NCBI RefSeq assembly: GCF_901933205.1
Contig: NC_044574.1
Location: 17,159,733 to 17,223,732 of the forward strand
Length of the DNA: 64,000 bases
Reading direction: 5' to 3'
DNA from: Camarhynchus parvulus
Taxonomy: Eukaryota; Chordata; Aves; Passeriformes; Thraupidae
Shown: positions 39,801 through 54,800 of the stretch, in pieces
Numbering within the stretch: position 1 is the first letter of the stretch
Layout: every line of letters starts with the position of its first letter
Program-made: the position numbers and the translations under genes
Notes under the pieces: model-generated
Database searches by the model: none
What the model saw: the letters and a program-made list of their open reading frames with translations, nothing else
What the model was told of the DNA's origin: nothing

Positions 39801-42800
39801 CATTTGCTGGCCCATCTGATCATTTTCTTTACCAGTATCCACTGAAGAGTATTGCAGATATGCTTTTATTGCACATTGTTGTAGGGATACAAGTGAAGGA
39901 ATATTTGCATGGATATGAGGAACCTGTTTAGTTGTTTTCTAGCTTTGTCAGTTTTACAAACTGTAGCACGTCTGTCTACAATCATTGTTATATTTCTGTC
40001 AGACAATTCAGAAATTTTATCTTATTCCCTCTTGCCCATCCAAAAAGATCCTTTATATGACTGTGCAGGGTAAGAGCTGTGTATTTGTTTCACTTCCAAG
40101 AGTGGAGATCTGGTGTTATGGATACTTTTGAAAAAAAATAATTTTCCTGCCACTGTCCTATGAAGATGCTCATAATTACAGATTGCAAATCAGCAGCTTT
40201 TCAATGACATGATGGCCCTAAAAGGCATTTTGAGTCTGTTGCTCAAAGATAAGTAATTTTATCTTTTGCTTAAAAGTGAACTGCTGACTAATAGAGATTA
40301 GGAAGATGCTATGTTCCTATTAGAACCAAAATTTTTGCCAATGAACAAAAGGGCTATTTTCAGAATATCTGTTGATGGTCTGCTACTGTATATGTATTTA
40401 CAGGAAAAGAGTAATGTGTAAGTCCCTCTTATCACTATCTGTGGATTCAATTGATAATGAATTGGATGCTTGAATTTTACCTACATAGTGAATAGTTCCC
40501 AGTGAAAATGGCATTTCACAATGAAGTCACATCCCAGTCGTAAAGCTCAACAAAATCACTTTACCTTATTCTAATTTTATGAATTCTTTTACTGCAGGAA
40601 TCATCCATTTATATTTTCTTCCTCCAGTTATTTTCCTACATTTTTGGGGGGGGGTTTTCTTTCCTTTTTTAATGTGGCATCTAACAGCTTCTCAATGTTT
40701 TACCTCTTTATCATCCTTGCCCTGCTTCTAGAGATTCCAGGGCCTTGTGGTTTTCTGATACCAGGTAAGGTTATAAGTAGATCTGGAATGGGTGATCTGC
40801 TTAAGAACCTTCTGACCTTCCTTTTGTGTACCTCAAGCAGAATTCTTTCCTAAGACACGCATGCGTACTGTTTGTTTCCCCTGTGATGAATTTACAGATG
40901 ATTATTTATGATACATCATTTGGTATATTGTGTGAGCAATTTTTTTATTTCAAAAGTCTGGGTTTAAAATCTGAGTTACCTAGCTGAAAATACTACTTCC
41001 ATTGCATTGTACTAAAATTGGTGATTTCATTAGCAGTGCAAATACTGCTTTAGAGGCCATATGCAAGAGAGAAGTCAAAAAATGTCAGAGCTCAATTTTT
41101 TTTTTTGCAACAAGTTTCTTTAGAAGCTGGTTTGAGAGGGTTTGTGTCATGGTTTTTCTTAAAACATCTTAGCTACATGTATATATCTGTGTCAATAAAA
41201 TACTGTTAGTTTTTCTTGGTTTACAAAAGAATTTTTTTCCTCAGGGCTTACTCAAGAACATAGATGTCTACAATTTGAAAAATTAAACTAACCAAGAGGT
41301 TATAAGCCAAATTCTTTTTCACATACAAGTCTTAATAGATGCAAGTAAGAAGAATAAAGGGAAAAGTATAGTGAAAATGAAAATAGGTTCCAAAACTGCC
41401 TTTACTTTTTTTGTGATCTTAAAACTGAAGAATGATAAATCAGACTATTACTTTATATTGGATACTACATATATATTCATTTGAAATAAATAAAGTACAA
41501 AATCCAATAATGTTGCTTACTCTCTTGTTGAGACTTAGGTTCTCATTTTCTGTCTCTGTTTTGGAAGTGAAATTGAGAGCGCTAATCCATTTGGGAACAA
41601 AAGCTTAGTTACTGAATGTTTTTTAATTTGTGCCAATTAATTAGCATTTTATTGCATGAAAAGTGGAAAAGAAGATAGAATAAATAGAAGGAAGGATTGA
41701 CTCCAAGGCTACAGCACAGTATTACAAATTTTTGTGCATGTACCTCTTTCACTTAATTTTTTTCACAGAACCTGTTAATATACTCAATAATCAGCAATAG
41801 TCCATAGTACAGTCAGGACTTTCTAGATGTTGATTCTATTATGTTTTTTCAACTTTTCTACCTCCCCTGTGTGCTGATCTAACAGATACTTTGACCAGGT
41901 ATAGATTTCTCTTTCAAAATAATGTAATGAAGAGAAAAAAACAATGGTCCTTACAGATTATGGTTTTGGCAGTAAGCACCTCTTCGCGTATGACTGTGTT
42001 CTGCTTGCAGACTGTGACACAGAAGGATACCAGCAACTGCAGATTGAAAAAAAAAGAAATTAAAAGGTCCTTCACTCTTTGTCTAACACTCCCTACTGGA
42101 TCCTTACAATCACATGGCTTCATTCCAGGCCAGCTCTTTTACAATTAATGTGAGATTAATTTGGAAAGAAAATTAAGAAAGTTAAGCAATCTAAGTTTAA
42201 AAATAGAATAAAGCCCTCTATCTAAGCAAAGCCCTTTTAGCTTTGAAAACTCTGCAGTTTGGCTCATTTTGTGTAAAACCTGTTACAGAGCAATCAGGCG
42301 TTTGCTGTAGTGGTCCCCAGGAATTTGGGATTTTTTTTCCATTTAGAAGAAATCACCGTTTGATCCTTCAAAGGTGCAGTTCATCCGTGGATAACTGGAG
42401 CTTTTTTTAGCAGGGGAAATCTGAATCAAACTGAAGGCACTATTGTTATCAGGCCAAAGAGCTGGGGATAGAGAATGTATCTTCATTCTCTTAATTGGCA
42501 TTTGACAAAGTCACCCATTTTCTCTTACAGTAATCAAACTTCACAAAAATTATGAAAATTAGTCATTGTTCATACACAGGTGTTTTCTAACTTCTAACAA
42601 GTAAGCAGTTATTTCTTCAGTTGTTTGACCAAAAAAACCCAAAACAAACAAACAAACAAACAAACAAACAAACAAAACACCCTGAAAAAGATGGTTCCCG
42701 ACTTGAAAATTCACCCTGAAATGGTTGTAAAACCAGGAAACTACAGAGAAATAACACCTACAAAATATCTGTATTACATAGATAAGATTTGTGTAAATCA

Positions 42801-45800
42801 AAGCTCAAATCTGGGTTCTGAAACTTAGGGTTTTGTCGATTTCCATTTCTGATTTCTTTCATAATAAATCATTAATAGAAGTAGCTAGACTGCAAGCATG
42901 GATTGCACTCTTCCCTTGCACATAGGTTTGAGGCACAGTCTACATGATTTGTGGGCTCAGCTAACACAATAATGCATGGAACTGTGGCTGACCCATAAGG
43001 AAGAAAGACACCATATAGAGCTATTTATGATGAGATAGCCTGGACAATGCAATTTACATTACAGTTTGCAGATGTTCAAGGAATTTACAGTCATTTTACA
43101 TTTCATTTTTCCATCTATGTGATCCTGAAGATAAATAAATATGTTAAAGCAGAAATACATTTCAAGAAGTGTTCTCAGTAATACCATTATGGGACAGATT
43201 GAAATTTGTGATAGTTCACTTTCTCACTGTCAGTTCCTACTCCATAACAAAAAAAAAAAAAGAAGCTGAAATTGTGTTCATAATTTTGTTAATACAAAGG
43301 AAAGGTAATTATCATGGATCAGAACTCTACAGCTTTCAGAGGATAGGAATATGGGAATCACTTTGGTGTCAGCTCCTTAACAAAAACTAAGAACTGGTAC
43401 TTAAACCAAAAATCCAATCCCATATTTATCTGGTTGCATCAAAAGAATGAAGGACAGTTCAGCATTTCATTAATATAGAAACACCATAAAGTCTAAAATA
43501 TAAATTTTAAAAATTAAAGCAACATCTCAGGTAGATCCTGTCCAATGTAAATTAATAGTTACTTGTTTCTGACTATCCAATTTATATTTTTAAGGGCCTG
43601 TGGATGTCAATATTCTTGCAAAGTGTAATCCCTGTTTATCAAATCCGTGTAAAAATGATGGAACCTGCAATAATGATCCAGTTGACTTCTACAGATGTAC
43701 GTGCCCATATGGTTTCAAGGTAGGTACTGCATGGAGAGGAAAAAAGCTTACTGAAATGTAAGCTTATCCTTAAAAACCTTCAAGTATTCTTTGTCTCCCA
43801 CGGGTGTGTGTATTTTCTTCTTACGTTATAATTGTTGCTCCCTGTGTAGGGTCAAGACTGTGATATTCCCATTCATGCTTGCATTAGTAACCCGTGCCAA
43901 CATGGTGGAACTTGTCATTTGAAAGAAGGAGAAAAGGATGGTTTCTGGTAGGTTTTTTAATTGTAATAGCAGGATGGAAAACTACTGAGATTTTTATGGT
44001 AAACTAATGGTGTTAATCTTTAGGTTTGCTGGTAAGAGCAACACAAAGGCAGATTTTAGCACTTTGGATGTTTTCAGAACATGTTGCCACCCTTGGAAAG
44101 CTTCTAGAGCTTTGAATCTGTTCAAAACAGTAACAAATGACTGTGATTTGTTGAGGCATATCAGGTCAAGACAGCATAGTATTGACTCCATTATGTTAAT
44201 TAATAGCTAGCTAGATCCCTGCTGAAAAAATCTCATAATTCATCTGTTGCTGTGTGTATTACTTCAACAGACAGCATGTAAATGATAAAATGCAAATCCC
44301 AGTGAAACAGAAAATTAATGATTCATTTGAAACTCACTATGCTAGCAGATAAACATGCTGTGAGCATTTTTAATCTTGAGTTATTTAATCACACAGTACA
44401 ATTACTCCAGATGTACTTCATGAATTATGAAATAAAGTTCTTTAGCATTCTTATGTGAGATTATTAGTCATTTAATAATCTACACCTCAAGCTTGTTAGA
44501 AATGACACTTCAAAAAGATACAATTCATTATCCTGCAATTCTTTATGATGTTATTCTTACTTTTAATCCAAATTCTGCCCAAGGATTAAATGGTCTTCTA
44601 TTAAAAATTAAGTGTATACATCTTAATACTATGCCTCAAGAATTTAAATTGACATAGTCACGCCTCAGAATTTGATCTTTTTCATTTATTTGTTTGAACA
44701 CTACATATTTTGAAAATCAAAGCAATCTCATAGTGAAAGCTTCAGAAATTATAGGTAGTGCAAACTACATGAAAATGTATGTCTAGTCATGTTTGAGTGA
44801 CTTTTACATTTACTATCTATTTTGATTTATTTGCTTTGCAGAAACATGATTAAAAGCAAAAAAATAAATTACTGCTTTGTAGAATTTATGCAGGCTTTGG
44901 CTCTTTATATGAATGCATGTACATTAAAGAGAGTTTTATATTGGTGCATTTAACTGAATGATTGTGGAAAACTACTATTACGTACTAATCGCTGATTCCA
45001 CAATATTTTCCATGTATTTACCCTTAAAAAACCAAAATGATGACTTTCCATAAGAAATATAATCTTACAATGTAAATGAAGAATGCTTTGCAAAAGGAAT
45101 GCTCCATGATTTAATTTAGCAGGGTCCTTAAATTAAAGACTAAGATATGGCTTTAGAAGCATTTTTCTGTAATTTAAAATACAAAAACTACTTTTAATTG
45201 TTTGATAAAAGGGCTTTTTACATTATATCAACCATGTTCTGTTGTGGAATATTATAATTCTAATGTAATTCTATTAATTACAGAAGTCCTTGTCTGGACT
45301 CCTCACCTAAAATGTCCATGTGTTTATTTGGTTTTCTGCATTACAGGTGTACTTGTGCAGACGGATTTGAAGGTGAAAACTGTGAAGTAAATGTTGATGA
45401 CTGTGAAGACAATGACTGTGAAAACAATTCTACTTGTGTGGATGGAATTAATAACTATACTTGCCTTTGTCCACCTGAATATACAGGTAGGAGTATAAGA
45501 GAAAGCATGGATAATTCAAGAATTCCTAGCAGAAGAGTAATATTTTCCACTTTGCAGGTATATTAGTAGCTGCTCTACAACTGACTTAATACCAGGTGTC
45601 TCTCCATATTTTTCTCCTGTATGGTTTGTAGTCAAAATTAGATTTAATGTCCACTCATCAATTTCTTTTTTAGTTTTGAAATTGTAGCATTTTTGTATTT
45701 AAAAGGTCATTCAAAATGTGCCCCTCCTCACTGTTTGCCTAGACACCCCAGTGGAGGACCTCTGTAGCTGTAGAAATCTGAAAAATATTCTGCTTTTCTC

Positions 45801-48800
45801 CTTAATCCTCATTTTACTATAGAGAATTTTTCTCTGCCATTGGGGAACTGTGTTTGGCACCCCTGGATGCTGTCCTGTACTCCACCAGAAATATTAATAC
45901 CGAGTGTGATGCTTCCTGCACAAAATAAAAAGACAAGTGTCTATTGTTTCTGTCAGCTGGCAGGCAAGCCAAAGCACATCTTTTCTTTGTGACAGAGGAT
46001 CTCTTGCTTACTGTCATGGTCTCTGTGGAAATGGAGGATAGTTGGAACAGCAGCATGGAGGAAGTAGGATCTATTGTTTGCATTGATAATTTTTACAGGA
46101 CTTCTAATTAGACAAATTTATTTTCTATTAGATAGCTGACCACTAGAAGAACATAGAGTTTAAATTCATTATGATTTGAAATGCATAAAAAAGAAATGTA
46201 ACATCCACCATAGTTTGGGAATTAATTCTACTCAGTCATCCTTTATTTTTACTTTAATCAATCAAAGTTGAGCTCTGGGAAGCTGTAAGGAGAGGTAAAT
46301 GCATGAATTAATTTCATTTATTGAAAACCCAGCTAACTCCTTCTCATCCAAAATGTTTCCATCACTAGTTCTACAGACTGTTGGATTGCTCCCTTGTTTT
46401 CAGGTATTCAAATTTAAAGTCAGTATTTAAATATTGGGAATGCACAGCGAGTGAAGATGGTAAAACACAAGTATAAGAAATACAACTTCATACTCTATTA
46501 GAGGTATTCATCCAGTACTTATTCTGGGTAAATTTTTTGGTAGAAATTCCCCTATGCAGGATAAGCTACAATATCTAAAGCAATACAAAAGCCAAAAAGT
46601 CTATTTAACAATACGTGGATGATCCATATGTGAAGGACAGACATAATCTTCTCGTAAGAGAAAGTACTGTTTTGCCAAGTACCAATACCTTAATAGCTAA
46701 GTGCAATTGACAGTTCAAGCCTTGGAAAGGAACAACAGGTAGCAGCCTCAGTAAGTAGAAACAGCAGTTCTCCTACAGTTAATATTTCAGGTATAGGTGA
46801 GTAAGTTCAGCTCCCCTGGGATGAGTTGCTATTTCCTTTAAGAATGGGGTCAGATATTCTCTTGTGTAGGCTGGAAGAGGGCAGAGCAAAGTCACATCAA
46901 TCCAGTACTGCTCTTCAGTGGCTTCATGCTAAGAAGTGTCATATACCTATTACATAGGAGATAGTTCATTTGCAAATGCATTCCTCCTCTGCAGCTTTGC
47001 AGGTGTTTTTACCTGTGTTGCTCATTTCTATATTTTCAACCTTACTTTGGATGCCTTTAACTGTTAGAGTCTGGTTGTTGGATTCACAGGACACCATGGG
47101 AAGGACTGCTTTTATTAACTATCCATAAAGTGGATACAAAGGATTGTCTATATGTCCTAGCCTAAAACTTTGGTTAAGTGTGCCTGTTGCATTTTTGGAG
47201 TATTGTAAATGAAATGTAAATTTTTAATTTGCAGTTGAAATAAAAATTGATGCATTTCTCTATATACCTCTATGAATAGAGAAAAAAGGAGAGAATAAAC
47301 ATTGATAAAATTTTTGATGTTTGTATTGCAGTAGTACTTCTTCAGTCATAATACAATACAATGCATTTTTAATTTTTTTTCATATCTGTGCATAATTTTA
47401 CCATAATCACAAAATGAGTTTTATAGATACAATGCCTGCTCATAATATCTACTGAAGTCAGTAAGACATGAGAGTAGGTGAGAGCCTTCTCACCAGCTCT
47501 AAAAGAAATCTAAACAATCTATTTCTAATCAGTAAGTTTAAGCCTCCAGTTTAAAACTGTTGAGAATTTACAATAGCTCATCAGACATTTTTCAACACTT
47601 TTTTAAAAAAGCATGCTTTGCTTTTAAACGCATCACTAGAGCCTCAACTCATTTTGTAGTAATTGTAGCAAAAATTTAGGTTTTCCATTCCACAGAGGAA
47701 AGTACAGAATTCTACAATATACTGTCTATCCTACAAAGCATCTAAGAATAGGACACATTGCATAAGATCTTCAGTGATTTTTGAAATTAGTTATAAGGTG
47801 AAAATGTAAAACATTGAGCTAGCCAAGGGGTCCTCACATCTGTCATCCACGGTCTTACATAATAAATAAGCTTCAGTATTAAGAATTAGACTGAAAGCAG
47901 TCTGGGCACATCAGGATCTCAAAAGGGTAATGTTCAGAATATAATGTAATTGTACAGTTGCCTCAAGTGTGTATGAGGTATCAAATAATTTGTAGAACTT
48001 TTATTTTTCTCAGGCCTTTAACCTGAGCTGAAAGATAAATAACAGAATCCCTGTCAAGTATGTATACAGTAATTTTCATGGGGAACTTTGTAAACATTTG
48101 GATTTTGATATTTGTCCTAACAGGTTAAAATCAGATATGCATATTTCTAATGTTTACTTTTTATGAAAGGATTTTTCACTAAATGAATTCATGTATCAGC
48201 TGGCTTAAAGTAGCTTAACAATCAGGAAAACAGGCTATATGTTCTTATTCAGTATATATAAAAATTTTAAATTCAGATGTATTGATCTCTAGTTCAGAAA
48301 GTCCCTGAGCCTCCAAGTGGCACAGTGTATATACTAGAAAAATATTACTGTAGGCTTGTCCTGTCCTCTTTTAATTAGATTGACAATGCCCTCAATTGTC
48401 CTTGTTCAACATGTCACAGCATACATATACTCAACATGGAATTGCACCAGCCCAGAATATTTTCCTTGGTGAATGATTACCTGCAAATATGCTTTACATT
48501 TCAGCAGCACAGTATAAGGAAGAAATCAGCTGAAATGTGCTGGTATGAAATGTAAATCATTCTTCTACAAAGCCTTCTTTTTATGTGGAGGGTTTGTTAG
48601 AATCCAAAATGAACTGTAAAGAATGTTGCAGTGTAAAACCTAACAGCCTCTTTTTGACTTTTTTAACAATCCCTTGAAAATCGACACCTCTCAACTATAT
48701 TGTGTTGTCTTAAAAACAGGCAGTTAGAAAGGTTATTGTGTTGCATAAGAATCAGGAATCTGTTTTGCTCTGCCTCAGTTAAGTTTTACAGCAACCACCA

Positions 48801-51800
48801 CAGTTACAGGTGGAAAGACAGAGAATGGTATTTGCACTCTAATATAAACTTTCTTAAGATCACAGACTGTAACTGTGGCACAACAGTAAGCAAATGGAAT
48901 CAACAGACATTCAGGGTTTCTGATGGAACCTGGAGAAATAAAACATTTAAAATACTCACTATGTCCTGCACTCTTTAATCTTGCTATTCTCTTAACATTA
49001 CCATCTCCTTTATTTTAGCCCCAGTCTAGTAAACTTCAGGTCATTGTATGTACATTCTATAGATTACAGATAATCATTTCTCTTGCTCATTGTCATCAGT
49101 CATTAGATCACAGAACTAACTGATCAGAAGTAAAACCTCTCTGACACCACTGGTGGCATGTACTTCTTACCTTTCTGTTTGTTTTGTTCTGCTGGAGGTG
49201 AGACTTTGAAGCTTGCTTTGTTTGCTATATCAACCTCTCTGCTGCTATAGTTGTGCATTAGCTTAATGTGCTATGCTGTTGTATTACAATGTAAAAAGTC
49301 TCTTGTCTCTTCTGTCTTTGTCACTGCAAGCTGCTAATCTGAATGAAGTGGAAAAAGGTCAGTTGTCTTTTAAACCTATTTTCACATACTTTGGTTTCTC
49401 ACTTTCCTTTTTTAAAGGTGCATGGATTTCAGTTATTACAAATGACCAAATTGTATATAGATATAACTTAGAAAGCTCACTGCAAATCTGGAAATTAGGC
49501 ACTTGGCTGTTGCTTTGAATACATGTCAAAAGAGTATTGTCAAAGATGCAGATCACTGTGCAGGAGTACTTTAATACTGCATTCAATGTCTTTTTTCAGA
49601 TGTATTAAAACTTGTGCAGACATTGATATAGGACTGAAAAAAAGCTTACATTATTGTAAGCTTACATTATTATTCTCAACTTAAAGCCATCCCTTGGTTC
49701 CATGCTAATGTATTCTCTGTCTTACAGCACTGTTCTGCTTTAAAATTTTCAATAGATTGTGTTACTAGAAAATATGCTGGAGTATCAAATGGCAATCATC
49801 TTGCTCCTCATTTCTGTGGCTTCTTATTTGCTGTAAATATCTAAAGAAACTGAAATGACCATATTAATCCGGGGCTATGGTAGAAGAAAGGTAATATTGA
49901 AAAGATTTATGGCACTAACTTTGGGTGTTTGATTTTTAATTTTTTTAAGTTTCTGCTTAGCACCTATCACACACTAACAGAGATAAACCATCTTCTCTGC
50001 AATCTGACCATATATACAATCTGAGACCTACCATTATCAATGGCAGCATATTTATAAAGTTGCATATTTAGTTTTAAAAGCAAATGAATAATTTTGTGGT
50101 ATACTTGCCATTAATTTGATAAATATATTTTCAGTTTTTGAAGCAATATAATATATTATATATAGTAATAAAAATATGTTCATTATCCATGAAATTACAT
50201 GTTAAGCAAGACTGCAGTTATATAATCTGTGTTGCTTAATAACATCTATGTTGACTAATTTAGATATCTGATGAATAATACCTACAACTTAAACTCATGG
50301 TGTGAATTTTTTCTGTAACTGAGGCAGAGTATCAGACATTTTCAGAAAATTATTCCAGCCAGAGGTTTTCCATGCTTAAACTATCTTCTATTTAGACATG
50401 TTGCTGTATTTACATTTTATTACTACTCATCTAGACAGCAGAAATAGCCTGCTGTTTTTCTTGTTTATTATCAAGTGTGAACTGTAACATATTAAAATTA
50501 CTGATTATAGAAAGAACAAACTCCTCACAAACAAATTATCAAACATCCAGGGGATGTGAACTAAGTTTGGCTCCAAGACTAAATAGATGTGTATGTGATA
50601 CATGTCTATATTAGCTTTCAGCTACCCGTTGAATGTGGAAGTAATTGATAGTCTACAAGGTGCCTGGAGGATCAGTCAGTTTTATCATGCAAGACATCTT
50701 TTGAATTGTGACAGTATTAGGGGAAAAAAAGGGATAATTTCAAGCAATTATCTCAGTTTATGCAAGCCTTAGACACAACTTTCTTGGCTCTGCAATAAAG
50801 GAGTTACATTAGTATTTTGAATTCACTTGGTAATCAGATAAGTACCTTCCTGAAATTTAAGCATGCAAGTAATCAAATGCAAATCATGTAATATCAAGCT
50901 TGATAAAAATTTCAATAATTCCATCAAATTAAATCATAATTCTCCCCCTTGTAAGAACTGCATGTGTTACAGATTCTTAGAATAAAGAGAAGAATTTTTA
51001 TTCTTGCTTTTTATCACTCATAAAATTTTCTATTTCATCTAGCTTAAAAAACTTGACATTACCATTCTCTATTAAAAGCTCAAGTATTGAAAAAGTTTTA
51101 CTGCATTTGCATAAAGGGGAAATATACATGATATTTGTGGCAAGCTGAGCTACCTGCTTCTGGTTTAATCACTGCCTTGACTCATTCTAATCTATCATCC
51201 ACCCTTCAGTTTGCCATAATTGTCTTAAGGCTTACCTGCCTAAAAGTTACTGGTTTTTTGCTGTTAACAGTGAACATAAACCCAAAGAAAATGTTAAACT
51301 AAATTAAACTAAGCCTCATCTTATACTGAGATCCACAAGCATGGGAGATAGCTAAAAATACTTGTGCCATGCTGAAAGATGGGAACAGTCCAGCAATTTG
51401 ACTCTAAAATTAAATTCAAAAAAATGTTCAGATTTATGGTTATAAACTGCATTCTACTGTCACTGCGAACTTTTGCTAATTCTGAGAAATTTTGTCCCTC
51501 ATATAGTCAATATTTTTATTTGTATTTTCTGAATAATGAGCTTAAGACCTGAAACAATTCATGTTGTATACTGCACATCAAACTGCTGGAGACTTAAAAA
51601 TGCAGCAGTTTCCTGTATATAGGTTGTTAAATGGCACTGTCATTTTCCACCCCCTGCTGCACTCTATTGGCTGTTTGAGTCACAGTATTAAACAGAGACC
51701 TCCAGTCACAGAGTCAGACAGAGATACCTAATTGATAAAACATAAACACTGCAGATGTTGACTCACAGTATAGCTTAACTAAGCTCAGAAGATGAAACGG

Positions 51801-54800
51801 AAATATAAGCACACACATAAAATCCTTCTGTTCTATTCTGTGGTAGGTATTGGCTATTTTGACTTTGGAAGAGGGAATAACCTAGGAAAAACCTGGTTTT
51901 TGGTAATTAAAACTGACTGTTGTTGCTTTTAGGTTCTCTGTCTAGGTTTGGGTGGTTTTTTTTGAATATGAAACTCAGCTTTGCTAATAAGGGGCATTTT
52001 AAACTTGTTTCTTTATAAACTTGCCTGTAATTAACAATGTGCTATTACATTAAGAAGCTCATGTCCATTTTTGTTAGAGCTGTCCTCTTCATTTAGAAAT
52101 GTACTGGCTGACATTGCTTTATCTTAAATTTATTGACCAATTATTCAGAATAACAAAGATGTAAATCCTTCTTCACCTCGTTGCCTTGTTATTCATTATT
52201 TGTTGTAGTATATATCTATAAAATAGAAAATCCAGAGTTAAGGGTCTATTCAGCCTTGAGAAAAGAAGACCTGGGGAGACTTTATCACCCTGTTCCAGTA
52301 TTTAAAAGGGTGGCTGCAAGGAGAATGGAGGCTCCCTTTTTTACAAGGAGACACATGGAAGAGAGGAGGAGTGATGGGTACAAGGTACTCCTGGGGAGAT
52401 GCCAGTTAGATTTAAATAAGAAGGAAACTTTTTACAATTGGGACATGGAGCCACTGGAATAATCTTCCCAGGAAAGTGGTGGATTCCCCAACAGGTGCTT
52501 TTAGGATTCAGCTGGAAAGGGTGCTGGGACATCTTTTCTCTTCTGCTCTTTCCAGGAGATAATCCTTGGGGGATAAACCTGGTATTCTATGATGAAGTTT
52601 TTAGTGACTTATAATCTTATCAAGTCATAAGACTGAATTAACCCACACAGGAAGTACAAACTGACCTGTGAATCTAGCAAACATACAGCTTTGGTTACTT
52701 ATATAAAGTATCATCAGTATATATCATCAGTACTTCATGGTGTTGGCTGACTCTTTAAGTCTACATCATACTCTATGCAAAATCTCAGTAAATATTTGTC
52801 TTGAGCTTGGAGGGTCGTGTTCATTCACAATTCCACTGGTTTCAATGCTACTCTATACCAGAATTCAGACTTCCTTAGATTAATTAAGCCAGATGTCTCT
52901 TGAAAAGAGTTGTTCTGGTTCTAATTAAACTTTGGAAGCTTTTCACAGGTTTTTTGACACTTTATCCGCTACTTACTTTTAGACAAACTAGTCTGTTCCT
53001 TATTCTCCTACATACAGAAATGTTCCCATTTTTTAAAAACATAATTACTTAGCTAAGCTCTTACAGAAACCTCAGTTACAGTATTATTAGATTAATAAAA
53101 GAATGTCCTCACATATTGGTGTTAAGCTTCCTTGAATTGGGACTTTTTTCCTCAGCCTTTTCTGATTATTTTGAAGTATGCTCTTTAAACCTTGTATTAT
53201 GTTTCTCAAATCAGAAAACTCTCTAAGATTTCCTTCCAGTAAAGCCAAGGAGCCTAACTTGGTAAATCTGTGCTTTCTTGTCCAATGAGTGTTTCACTTT
53301 CATCGCTATCTTTTCATATCAACAAAATTAATTACTTCTCATTTAAATTCTACTAAAACTACTACTTGTCTCATTTAAATTCTGAATAACACAATGATTG
53401 TTCAGTATGCTGAAGGAGGGGTTTCTTTACCATGAACCTATATTCTTCAGTGGTTTATATTCCATATTCCATAATTTAATTACATTTTTATTAACTTTTT
53501 CTGAAACAGTTTTATTTCGGCCATGAGAATTCTCCATTTAGAAAAAAATCTATTAGCATTTATTAATATTAGCAGTTATTAATTATTAGCTGTACAAGAC
53601 CTTGCATTTGGGTTATCTTGCCTTGTTATTCTGGCATTTACATCTTCATTCAGAAATTGAGTATCTGATGTACATATTTGGATTCCATCTTGATTTTTAC
53701 TTTACTGATCCTGAGTACAAATCTGTCATTAATGCTACTTTTTTTAATAACTAACAGTTGTACTGTAACTAAAGCTAACTTTTATGGTCATAGTATTTTT
53801 TACATGAGTCTTTTGCTACATGGACACCGTCCTGTTTCCTATTTGCTACTGACTGCTGAACTAAAACTCCAAGGATATGATTCACCATGCATACAGTTTG
53901 CAAATGCAAGGGAAAAGTTTCCTTACTTTTCTGCTGTCCCAGCACAAAAAGTTCTGCTTCTATGTGCTTTTCTACAGAGTACTCAGCTCAAACTCTGACC
54001 TTAATCTCAAAAATGCCTGGTGATGTTTGATGGTGTTTGCAAACCATTTAACTGCAGTATGCCTGGCAGTGTAACAGTGATTTTATAATTTGAGGTGGAC
54101 ATTTTTCAAATTAAAACTTGACTGTTGAAAACTTAACTGTCCAGTCATTATACAGGATTCACAGCCAAGAGTAGGAAATAAGGAGTTTTCAAGTGCCCCT
54201 GAGCGCTTCTCATGAGGGGATTCTGCTTTCAGTATAGTTCTGAAGATATTAGGGCCAGCAACCTATGAATACTAAAATGCAGTGTACTCCAAGAAATCTT
54301 GTATTATATTTTATTCCTGTATTTTACCTGGGAGAGGATTTACAAAAATGTACAGGCTTAGGTACTATTGAGTAAAACTATTTGCCACTCAAGTTATTTG
54401 AGAAATCTGTGCCAATGATAATCTAAGCCAAATCAATGTCCTGTAGAAAAATCAGTTTAATAAATTTGACAGGAATGGTAAGAATGCTTGTTCTTATTAT
54501 GCCACTCCTAAATTGCATTTTCTAGGTAGTTTGGTCTTCTTTTCACTAACCCATTGCTGTGAACGTATAAGAGACAGCAAACTCCAGTCTGCTTGGGAGA
54601 TAGGCTCAATGTGTTGCTTTTAGAAACTCTCTGATATGCTGTCACATTTAATAATCTTGGAAATATTTAAAGGTGCTTTTATACAAGTTAATGCTGTACA
54701 ACCACATTTTTATTACTTGTAGTTGGGGTGTCATGTATTTTTCAGTTCTGCATGTAATTTAATATACAATATATGCCATAATATTTTATTGGTGTGTATA

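Noticed and set aside
48700..48978. 92-codon open frame in the 11.4-kb intron
   Set aside because: No family similarity and no suitable splice sites; only the nearby 27-nt segment at 49331 fits SLIT2 phase.
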